Positions 8,826 through 16,361 of a DNA stretch of 42,166 bases are shown piece by piece. The translations under genes were made by a program, and so were the position numbers. This stretch comes from Comamonadaceae bacterium CG_4_9_14_3_um_filter_60_33 (GTDB lineage: Bacteria; Pseudomonadota; Gammaproteobacteria; Burkholderiales; Burkholderiaceae_C), in the NCBI GenBank assembly GCA_002789915.1, contig PFUD01000082.1:1-42166 (forward strand), read 5' to 3'. Under the pieces are notes generated by a model. It was not told where the DNA came from and ran no database searches. It was given only the letters and a program-made list of their open reading frames with translations. The first letter of the stretch is position 1, and every line of letters begins with the position of its first letter.

Positions 8826-9821
8826 ATGGCCTCGCGTCGTCACTTTCTCAAGGGTGCGCTGGCCGGTGGGGCCGCCTTGGCGGGTGCCACATTGGCCCCA
8901 GAAGCCTGCGCCCGCGACACCCACACCCGCCCGGCCGAGGGCTTAGGTCTGCTTTACGATGCCACTTTGTGCATTGGCTGCAAAGCCTGCGTGGCCGCCT
9001 GCAAAGAGGCCAACGGCAATCCACCTGAGTTTTCAACTGAAGACCAGCTCTGGGACACGCCGCTTGACACCTCAGGCTACACCTTCAACATCATCAAGAT
9101 GTACCGCAACGGCACCATGCAAACCAAAGACGCCGAGGTCAATGGCTTCTCGTTCATGAAGACCTCGTGCATGCACTGTGCCGATCCGTCGTGCGTGTCA
9201 GCCTGCCCGGTCTCGGCCATGGTCAAAGACCCGATCACCGGCATCGTGTCGTATGACCCTGCCATCTGTGTCGGTTGCCGCTACTGCGTGGTGGCCTGTC
9301 CGTTTGGCATCCCCAAGTACCAATACGACTCGCCCACTGGCAAGATCGGCAAGTGCGAGCTGTGCCGCCACCGCTATGCCGACGGCCATTATTCAGCCTG
9401 TGCCGAGGTCTGCCCAACCGGCGCCACGCTGTACGGCAAAACCGCAGACTTGCTGGCCGAGGCCAAGCGCCGCATCGCCCTGGCGCCTGGCAGCCGCACC
9501 AGCTATCCGCGCGGCAAAATTGGCGGGCCGGACCAAAGCTATGAAGCGCCGGTGGGCAACTACCTGCAGCATGTGTATGGCGAGCACGAATACGGCGGCA
9601 CCCAGGTGCTCAAACTCTCTGCGGTCAACTTTCAAAAAGTCGGCATGCCCGACCTGCCCGCCAAGTCATCGGCGGCCACGTCCGAGACCATTCAGCATTC
9701 GCTCTACGGCGGACTGGTGCTGCCGGTGGTGGCTCTGGGAGCGCTGAGCTTTATCGCCAAACGAAATGTCAAACCTGATGACGATGCAGCCGCAAGTGAT
9801 CACAAGGAGGAGCAATCATGA
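8826..9821 (+). CDS. hybA: Hydrogenase 2 ferredoxin-type subunit HybA-like (4Fe-4S, Tat signal)
   Basis: Tat signal SRRHFLKGALAGGAALAGA; multiple CxxCxxC clusters (CIGCKACVAAC, CMHCADPSCVSACP, CVGCRYCVVACPFG); C-terminal hydrophobic segment. Confidence 0.93.
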   Translation: MASRRHFLKGALAGGAALAGATLAPEACARDTHTRPAEGLGLLYDATLCIGCKACVAACKEANGNPPEFSTEDQLWDTPLDTSGYTFNIIKMYRNGTMQTKDAEVNGFSFMKTSCMHCADPSCVSACPVSAMVKDPITGIVSYDPAICVGCRYCVVACPFGIPKYQYDSPTGKIGKCELCRHRYADGHYSACAEVCPTGATLYGKTADLLAEAKRRIALAPGSRTSYPRGKIGGPDQSYEAPVGNYLQHVYGEHEYGGTQVLKLSAVNFQKVGMPDLPAKSSAATSETIQHSLYGGLVLPVVALGALSFIAKRNVKPDDDAAASDHKEEQS

Positions 9822-10984
9822 GTGCACATGCCCACGCCGTACCCGCACCGGTCGGCGGTAATTTACTCAACGCTGTCACCCTGGTGTGCGGTGTGTTGAT
9901 CGCCATCATGGCGGCCATCTTGCTCACCCGTTTTATTTTTGGCTTGGGCAGTGTCACCAACATCAACGACGGCTACTCCTGGGGCATCTGGGTGGTGGTT
10001 GATGTGATGATCGGCTCGGCGCTTGCCTGCGGCGGCTTTTCGGTGGCGCTGCTGGTCTATATCTTTAATAAAGGCCAATACCATCCGCTGGTACGACCCG
10101 CGTTGCTGGCCAGCCTGTTTGGCTACACCCTGGCCGGCACCGGCATCTTTGTCGACTTGGGGCGCTGGTGGAATTTTTGGCACATCTTCTGGCCCAGCTA
10201 TTCCAACCCCAACTCGGTGATGTTTGAGGTGGCGGTGTGCGTCACGGCTTACATCGTGGTCATGTGGATTGAGTTCTCGCCCGTGTTCCTTGAAAAGCTC
10301 GGCATGAAAGACGTGCGCCAAAAGCTCAACAAGCTGCTGTTTTTCTTCATCGCTCTGGGCGTGTTGTTGCCCATGATGCACCAGTCGTCGTTGGGCACCA
10401 TGCTGGTGGTGATGGGCAGCCAGGTTAACCCGCTGTGGCAAACCCCGCTGCAACCGGTCATCTACCTGCTCACGGCCATCGTGATTGGCTATGGTGTGGT
10501 GCTGTTTGAGTCGTGTGTGGCGGCCGCGTCTTACCGGCGCAGCATCGAGGTGCATTTGCTTGACCCACTGGCCAAAATCATGCTGGGTGTACTGGCGCTG
10601 TACTTGGTGGTGCGGCTGGTCGACTTGACGGTGCGCGGTGCCTGGGGTGGCGCATTTGAATTCAGCGGCATCGCGGTCTCGTTCTGGATCGAAAACCTGG
10701 CATTTCTGGCCCCGTTCATCCTGATTGGCAGCACCCAAGCCCGACGCAACCCGGCCAACCTGTTTCTAGCGGGTATTGCCATCATGGTCGGTGGCGTGTT
10801 GCTTCGGCTCAACGGTTTTTTGATCGGCTACGGGCATCACACCGGCACGGGTTGGAGCTACTTTCCGTCGATCTACGAAATCATGGTGACTACGGGCTTT
10901 TTTGCCATCGAGGTACTGGGCTACATCATCATCACCCGGCGTTTTCCCGTATTGCCGCGTGAAGACGCACGCGCAACAATTTAA
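9818..10984 (+). CDS. hybB: Hydrogenase 2 integral membrane subunit HybB-like (NrfD/PsrC family)
   Basis: Polytopic protein, WGIWVVVDVMIGSALACGGF, position between hybA and hybC. Confidence 0.92.
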   Translation: MSAHAHAVPAPVGGNLLNAVTLVCGVLIAIMAAILLTRFIFGLGSVTNINDGYSWGIWVVVDVMIGSALACGGFSVALLVYIFNKGQYHPLVRPALLASLFGYTLAGTGIFVDLGRWWNFWHIFWPSYSNPNSVMFEVAVCVTAYIVVMWIEFSPVFLEKLGMKDVRQKLNKLLFFFIALGVLLPMMHQSSLGTMLVVMGSQVNPLWQTPLQPVIYLLTAIVIGYGVVLFESCVAAASYRRSIEVHLLDPLAKIMLGVLALYLVVRLVDLTVRGAWGGAFEFSGIAVSFWIENLAFLAPFILIGSTQARRNPANLFLAGIAIMVGGVLLRLNGFLIGYGHHTGTGWSYFPSIYEIMVTTGFFAIEVLGYIIITRRFPVLPREDARATI

Positions 10985-11030
10985 AGCGTTGTGAACAACG
11001 CTCATTCAAGAATTATCTAGGAGACATTAC

Positions 11031-12737
11031 ATGGCACAACGCATCACCATCGACCCCATCACCCGCATTGAGGGGCATCTGCGCATTGACGTGGACATCA
11101 ACGGCGGCAAGGTCAACAAGGCCTGGTCGTCTGGCCAGATGTGGCGTGGGGTAGAGCTGATCTTGCTGGGCCGCGACCCGCGCGATGCCTGGACCATCAC
11201 CCAGCGCATTTGCGGCGTCTGCACCACGGTGCACGCCATCTGCTCGGTGCGCGCCGTTGAGAACGCGCTCAACCTGGAGATTCCGCTTAACGCCCAGTAC
11301 ATCCGCAATATCATCATCACGGCGCACGCGGTACACGATGCCATCGTGCATTTTTATCACCTCTCCGCGCTGGACTGGGTCGATGTGGTGTCTGCCCTCA
11401 AGGCCGACCCGGACAAAACCGCCGTGCTGGGCGAGAGTCTGTCAAGCTGGCACCTCAACAGCAAACACGAGATGCGCCGCGTGCACGAACGCCTGAAAGG
11501 CTTTGTCAACGGCGGTCAGCTTGGCATCTTTACCAACGGCTACTGGGGTCACCCGGCCATGAAGCTCTCGCCCGAAGTGAACCTGCTGGCGGTATCGCAC
11601 TACCTGCAAGCGCTGGAAGTGCAGCGCAAGGCCAACAAGATTGTGGCCATTTTGGGCTCCAAAACGCCGCATATTCAGAATGTGGCGGTGGGCGGCGTCG
11701 CCAACCCGCTGGCCACGGACTCTGAAGCCGTGTTAACGGTCGAACGCCTGATGGCGATCAAGGGCTACATCGACGACCTGGCCGACTTTGTCAAAAACGT
11801 TTACCTGGTCGATGTAGCCGCCGTGGGCGCTTTCTACCCCGAGTGGACCAAAATTGGCAAAGGCATTACCAACTACCTGTCAGTGCCTGACATTCCCCTG
11901 GACACCAAGGGCACGCAGTTTGCCTTCCCCGGCGGTTACATCCCCGGCGGCGATTTGAGCAAGCGCAAAGCCATTACCAGTTTCCATGACGAATATTGGC
12001 AAAAAGGCGTTGAGGAATCGGTCAAGCACTCTTGGTACAACTACGCGGATGCCAAGTCGCTGCACCCGTACAAAGGAGAGACCACGCCCAACTACACCGA
12101 CTTCAAGGACGATGCCAAATACTCCTGGCTCAAGTCGCCCACCTTTTATGGCGAGGTGGCGCAGGTTGGGCCACTGGCGCGCGTGTTGAACGGCCTGGCT
12201 GCCGGGCATGAACCCACCACCAAATACGCCACCGCCGCGCTCGACACCGTGTCAGCCCTGGCCAAGACCAAGATCGGCCTGGACGCGATGCACTCCACCA
12301 TTGGCCGCCACGCCGCCCGTGCCATCACCTGCTGCATGAATGTCGATACCCTGGCCGACCAGTGGACGCTCTTGCTGACCAACATGGGCAAGGGCGACAT
12401 GGCAACCTTCAATGCGCCAGTGTTCCCCAAAGGCGAGTCGATGGGCGTGGGTTTTCATGAGGCACCGCGCGGCGCGCTGTCGCACTGGGTGGTGATTGAC
12501 AACGGCAAGATCAAAAACTACCAATGCGTGGTGCCCTCCACCTGGAACGCCTGCCCGCGCAACGACAAAGACGAGCCCGGGCCGTACGAAGCCTCACTGG
12601 TGGACACCCCCATTGCCGATCCGGAAAAGCCACTGGAAGTGCTGCGCACCATCCACTCGTTTGACCCCTGTATCGCTTGCGCCATCCACCTGACCGACCC
12701 AAAAAGCGGCGCAGCGTTTTCAGTCAAGGCGGTCTAG
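11031..12737 (+). CDS. hybC: [NiFe] hydrogenase large subunit (HybC-like)
   Basis: L1 motif RICGVCTTVHA, L2 motif SFDPCIACAIH followed by the cleavable C-terminal tail LTDPKSGAAFSVKAV. Confidence 0.96.
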   Translation: MAQRITIDPITRIEGHLRIDVDINGGKVNKAWSSGQMWRGVELILLGRDPRDAWTITQRICGVCTTVHAICSVRAVENALNLEIPLNAQYIRNIIITAHAVHDAIVHFYHLSALDWVDVVSALKADPDKTAVLGESLSSWHLNSKHEMRRVHERLKGFVNGGQLGIFTNGYWGHPAMKLSPEVNLLAVSHYLQALEVQRKANKIVAILGSKTPHIQNVAVGGVANPLATDSEAVLTVERLMAIKGYIDDLADFVKNVYLVDVAAVGAFYPEWTKIGKGITNYLSVPDIPLDTKGTQFAFPGGYIPGGDLSKRKAITSFHDEYWQKGVEESVKHSWYNYADAKSLHPYKGETTPNYTDFKDDAKYSWLKSPTFYGEVAQVGPLARVLNGLAAGHEPTTKYATAALDTVSALAKTKIGLDAMHSTIGRHAARAITCCMNVDTLADQWTLLLTNMGKGDMATFNAPVFPKGESMGVGFHEAPRGALSHWVVIDNGKIKNYQCVVPSTWNACPRNDKDEPGPYEASLVDTPIADPEKPLEVLRTIHSFDPCIACAIHLTDPKSGAAFSVKAV

Positions 12738-13277
12738 GTGGGCGCTGTCGTTTTAGGCATCGGCAACACCATTCTGAGCGATGAAGCGGCCGGAGTGCGC
12801 GCTGTCGAGGCGCTGGAAAAGGCTTGCCGCATGCCCGCTGATGTGCTGCTGATCGACGGCGGCACCTCGGGCATGGAGATGATCGAAGACCTCTCAAACC
12901 TTGACTTTTTGCTGGTGCTGGACGTGGTGTTGACCGATGCCGCACCCGGCACGCTGGTCAAAATTGCTGGCGATGAGATTCCGGTTTTTTTCCGCGACAA
13001 GCTCTCGCCGCACCAGATCGGTCTGCCCGATGTATTGGCCAGCCTGGAGCTGCTCGGCACTATGCCCAAAGAAATTGTGGTGCTGGGCGTAGAGCCGGTC
13101 TCGCTTGAATTGGGCCTGGACATGACGCCCACCGTGGCGGCAGCCGTACCCCAACTGGCGGCCATGGCATTGGCTGAATTGAGCGCGCGCGGCTATGTGC
13201 TGGAGCCACTGGAGGCGTCTGACAAATTGAGTTCGCACGGCCATGTGCTGGAGCCACTGGTGGCTGTGGCTGCTTGA
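12738..13277 (+). CDS. hybD: Hydrogenase maturation endopeptidase HybD-like
   Basis: VLGIGNTILSDEAAGVRAVEAL and VLLIDGGTSGMEMI, typical of HybD/HyaD peptidases; located directly after the large subunit. Confidence 0.93.
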   Translation: MGAVVLGIGNTILSDEAAGVRAVEALEKACRMPADVLLIDGGTSGMEMIEDLSNLDFLLVLDVVLTDAAPGTLVKIAGDEIPVFFRDKLSPHQIGLPDVLASLELLGTMPKEIVVLGVEPVSLELGLDMTPTVAAAVPQLAAMALAELSARGYVLEPLEASDKLSSHGHVLEPLVAVAA

Positions 13278-13289
13278 AGGGTAAAAACG

Positions 13290-13556
13290 ATGTGTCTGGC
13301 GGCTCCCTCCCTGGTGCTTGAAGTCTCTGATGGCATGGCGCTGACTGAGTGCTTTGGTCAAACGCGTCATGTCAGTCTGCTGCTGATGGACGAGGACGTA
13401 CAAGTGGGCGACTATGTGCTGATTCAGGCCGGCGGCTTTGCCTTTGAACGCGTCGAGCCCGCGCGCGCGCTGGAGGCGCTGGCCTTGATGCAAAGCCTGA
13501 TGACCCAGCCCGACGACGCTCGGCGCTGGGGCACCACCGAGATCGCGCCGACATGA
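13290..13556 (+). CDS. HypC/HybG-type hydrogenase assembly chaperone (first of two)
   Basis: Starts MCLAAPSLVLEV; VQVGDYVLIQAGGFAFERVEP typical of HypC/HupF. Confidence 0.9.
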   Translation: MCLAAPSLVLEVSDGMALTECFGQTRHVSLLLMDEDVQVGDYVLIQAGGFAFERVEPARALEALALMQSLMTQPDDARRWGTTEIAPT

Positions 13557-14092
13557 CGCAGCGCTGGCACACAGTCAACCCTGAAGAAGCTGTGACTGCT
13601 GCGTTTTTTCGCATCTGGCAGACCCGCATGGTGGATGTACCGATTTTGAATCCTGCCCTGTCGGTTGAAGCCATTGATTTCCAGCGTTGGCAAGGCCATT
13701 GGCTGGGCATGGTGGTCACGCCCTGGTGCATGAGCCTCACGCTGCTGCCCGGCACGGCGCAGGGCTGGGATTCGGTGGGCGTGAACAAGCGCCGCTTTGT
13801 GCATTTTCCAGCGGGCGATTTTGCTTTTCTAGGGGGGCAGGAAGATGAACTGGGCGAGTACCAGAGCTGTTCTCTGTTTTCACCGATGAACAAGTTTGGC
13901 AGCCAGTTTGAGGCAGTGCAAACGGCGCGGGCTGCACTGATTGGGCTATTGACTGCGCCAGCTGCTGCCACTGCGGCTGCTACCACGGCGCCTGCGTCTG
14001 TTCAGGGTAAGGCGGGGGCACCTGCTGCCAAAGTGACTTCGCAACACAAGGTCATGTCGCGTCGTGGCTTTTTTGCGCTGCGCAAGCCATAG
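13553..14092 (+). CDS. hybE: [NiFe]-hydrogenase assembly chaperone HybE-like
   Basis: VDVPILNPALSVEAIDFQRWQGHWLGMVVTPWCMSLTLLPG and LGEYQSCSLFSPM, typical of the HybE family; ATG overlaps the hypC stop. Confidence 0.9.
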   Translation: MTQRWHTVNPEEAVTAAFFRIWQTRMVDVPILNPALSVEAIDFQRWQGHWLGMVVTPWCMSLTLLPGTAQGWDSVGVNKRRFVHFPAGDFAFLGGQEDELGEYQSCSLFSPMNKFGSQFEAVQTARAALIGLLTAPAAATAAATTAPASVQGKAGAPAAKVTSQHKVMSRRGFFALRKP

Positions 14093-14184
14093 ACTTTGGT
14101 TGCCTTGAAGTCCCCACCTGAATCGCTTTTTGACATGCCTACGCCGTACTCTTTGATCCGCAGCCCGCGTTGTTTAACCCGCAA

Positions 14185-14272
14185 CGTGCATTGGGCGTCC
14201 GACTCCGCGAATGTCCCCCGCCTTGATTTGGCAAAACCCCAAGTCCACGCTACGTCGGACACCCAATGCACG
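14185..14272. repeat. Element bounded by 19-bp imperfect inverted repeats
   Basis: CGTGCATTGGGCGTCCGAC (14185-14203) versus GTCGGACACCCAATGCACG (14254-14272), one mismatch, in a non-coding gap. Confidence 0.7.
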
Positions 14273-14330
14273 CTGCTAGTCGCTGCTCGTCGTTGGTGGA
14301 TGCATTCGTTTCGGGTTCATGAGCCTGTTA

Positions 14331-14358
14331 GCCATTAGCCATTAGCCATTAGCCATTA
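14331..14358. repeat. Short tandem repeat (GCCATTA)x4
   Basis: Four exact 7-bp copies read directly upstream of the hemerythrin gene. Confidence 0.95.
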
Positions 14359-14388
14359 ACTTTTACCCGCCACCCAAAGAGACCATCC

Positions 14389-14784
14389 ATGACTGCGATC
14401 AAAACATTCAACCAATCTGCCAATGCTGACACCGACCGCGAGCATCAGGTGCAGCTTGATCTGCTTGAAAAGCTCTGCGTTGCGTTGGAATCTGGCACGG
14501 ATGCCAGCCAAAGCACCGCCTTGCTCACTGAGCTGATCGACTACAGCGAAGCGCATTTCATGTCTGAGGAGTTGCTCATGCGCATGAAAAGCTATGACGA
14601 CTACGAAGACCATCAAGACGATCACGTGCAAATGCTGGAGGTGCTGCGCGGCTTGGCGACCCAGCTCAACAGCGGTCAGACGGCCCAGGCAACGGGCAAG
14701 GCGCGCGATATGCTGGGATTTATCAGCCAGCACATTGCCACCCGCGACAAAAGGCTGGCCGACCATGTGCGGCTTGGACTTTGA
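14389..14784 (+). CDS. Bacteriohemerythrin family protein
   Basis: Hemerythrin-type motifs HFMSEELLMRMKSYDDYEDHQDDHVQML and HIATRDKRLADHVR. Confidence 0.9.
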   Translation: MTAIKTFNQSANADTDREHQVQLDLLEKLCVALESGTDASQSTALLTELIDYSEAHFMSEELLMRMKSYDDYEDHQDDHVQMLEVLRGLATQLNSGQTAQATGKARDMLGFISQHIATRDKRLADHVRLGL

Positions 14785-14805
14785 AACCATCTGGCTTTAG
14801 TTGAT

Positions 14806-15147
14806 ATGCATGAAATGTCGCTGGCCGAGGGCGTGCTACAGCTCATTGAAGATGCCGCGCGCAAAGATGCATTTACCAAGGTGACCACCGTCTGGCTGGA
14901 AATTGGTCAGCTCTCGGGGGTCGAGCCACAAGCCATGACCTTTTGCTTTGATGCCGTTACACGCGACAGCGTGGCCGAGGGGGCCAAGTTGGAAATCATC
15001 GCCACTCCCGGTCAAGGCTGGTGCATGGCCTGCGCCAAAACCGTGCCAATGACGGAGGTCTTTGGCGAGTGCCCGGATTGCGGTGGCTACCAGTTGCAAG
15101 TGACCGGCGGCACCGAAATGCGGGTGAAAGAGTTGGAAGTAACATGA
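14806..15147 (+). CDS. hypA: Hydrogenase nickel incorporation protein HypA
   Basis: MHEMSLAEGVLQLIEDAA; zinc motif CMACAKTVPM...CPDCGG. Confidence 0.95.
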   Translation: MHEMSLAEGVLQLIEDAARKDAFTKVTTVWLEIGQLSGVEPQAMTFCFDAVTRDSVAEGAKLEIIATPGQGWCMACAKTVPMTEVFGECPDCGGYQLQVTGGTEMRVKELEVT

Positions 15148-15207
15148 TGTCGCTGCAAACCATCTGCACCCAGCCCGATACCGCACGCCAACCATGAACA
15201 AAGACTT

Positions 15208-15280
15208 CGTCACTGCGAGCGAAGCGCGGCAGTCCATGCAGTTTGGGGTCATGGATTGCTTCACTGCGTTCGCAATGACG
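15208..15280. repeat. REP-like imperfect palindrome
   Basis: CGTCACTGCGAGCGAAGCGCGGCAGTCCATG pairs with CATGGATTGCTTCACTGCGTTCGCAATGACG in the hypA-hypB gap. Confidence 0.8.
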
Positions 15281-15353
15281 GAATCTGCTGATAGAAAGAC
15301 AGACCGCAACGTACAAGCGCTGTCCCCAACGGATTAAAACGAGGAGAAATACG

Positions 15354-16361
15354 ATGTGTGTAACCTGTGGTTGTGGTGAAGGTGAAGTCAAAATCGGTGG
15401 CGAAGCAGCGCCGCATGCGCATGAGCACGTCCATGCCGATGGCACGCGCCATTCTCATGAGCACCCCCATGATCAAGCGCAGGAACAAATCCATCCGCAT
15501 ACGCACGATCACGATCACGATCACGATCACGAGCAAGAGCAAGAGCACAGGCACGAACACACGCATAACGCTGCACCGGCGAATTCGCACGCTCCCGGCA
15601 TGGCACCCAGTCGCATGGTGCAGATCGAACAAGACATTCTGGCCAAGAACAACGCCTATGCCAGTGCCAACCGGCAAACCTTGGCCGAGCGCGGCATCTT
15701 TGCGCTGAACCTGGTTTCCAGCCCCGGCTCTGGCAAAACAACGCTCTTGTGCAAAACCATTGCGCTGCTGGGGTCGCAGCCGGTCGCGGTGATAGAGGGC
15801 GACCAGCAGACCAGCCAGGACGCTGACCGCATTCGTGCCACGGGCGCGCAGGCAATCCAGATCAACACCGGCAAAGGTTGTCACCTGGATGCGCACATGG
15901 TGGGTCATGCCATGGGCCAGCTCACGCTGGTGGACGACTCGCTCTTGATGATCGAAAACGTGGGAAACCTGGTGTGCCCGGCCGCCTTTGACCTGGGCGA
16001 AGCACACAAGGTGGTGATTCTGTCGGTCACCGAGGGTGAAGACAAGCCGATCAAATACCCCGACATGTTCCGCGCTGCCAGCGTGATGCTGCTCAACAAA
16101 ATCGACCTGCTGCCGCATCTGAGCTATGACGTGGCGGCAGCCATCGCCTATGCGCGCCGCGTTAACCCGCAGATCAAGGTGATCCAGCTCAGCGCCACCA
16201 GCGGCGCAGGCATGGACGAATGGCTGGCCTATCTGCGCGCTGGCATGGCGCAAGCCCATGCAGCCAAAGCCCAAACCGTGGCCAGCCTGCAAGCCGAAAT
16301 CGCGCACCTCAAGGCGCAGCTGCAAGGTCAGGCGCAGACCAGTTCAAGCGCAGCAGCTTGA
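15354..16361 (+). CDS. hypB: Hydrogenase nickel incorporation GTPase HypB with extended His-rich N-terminus
   Basis: [11 protein letters not shown], His-rich [16 protein letters not shown]-loop [35 protein letters not shown]. Confidence 0.97.
   Translation: MCVTCGCGEGEVKIGGEAAPHAHEHVHADGTRHSHEHPHDQAQEQIHPHTHDHDHDHDHEQEQEHRHEHTHNAAPANSHAPGMAPSRMVQIEQDILAKNNAYASANRQTLAERGIFALNLVSSPGSGKTTLLCKTIALLGSQPVAVIEGDQQTSQDADRIRATGAQAIQINTGKGCHLDAHMVGHAMGQLTLVDDSLLMIENVGNLVCPAAFDLGEAHKVVILSVTEGEDKPIKYPDMFRAASVMLLNKIDLLPHLSYDVAAAIAYARRVNPQIKVIQLSATSGAGMDEWLAYLRAGMAQAHAAKAQTVASLQAEIAHLKAQLQGQAQTSSSAAA
15504..15527 (+). repeat. In-frame hexanucleotide repeat (CACGAT)x4 encoding His-Asp repeats in HypB
   Basis: Exact tandem copies in the sequence. 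Confidence 0.9.

Noticed and set aside
9863-10738. 291-aa minus-strand ORF opposite hybB
   Set aside because: His/Gln-rich antisense translation of a hydrophobic membrane protein gene.
14002-14271. 89-aa minus-strand ORF overlapping the hybE 3' end and the inverted-repeat element
   Set aside because: Crosses the palindromic element and overlaps a real gene; most likely spurious.
14331-14358. Possible CRISPR array
   Set aside because: 7-bp contiguous tandem units without spacers, so a simple tandem repeat. No cas genes anywhere in the window.
15261-16325. Long minus-strand ORF (354 aa) opposite hypB
   Set aside because: Shadow ORF of a GC-rich, His-rich coding region. The plus frame encodes an unmistakable HypB; the antisense product has no recognisable domain.
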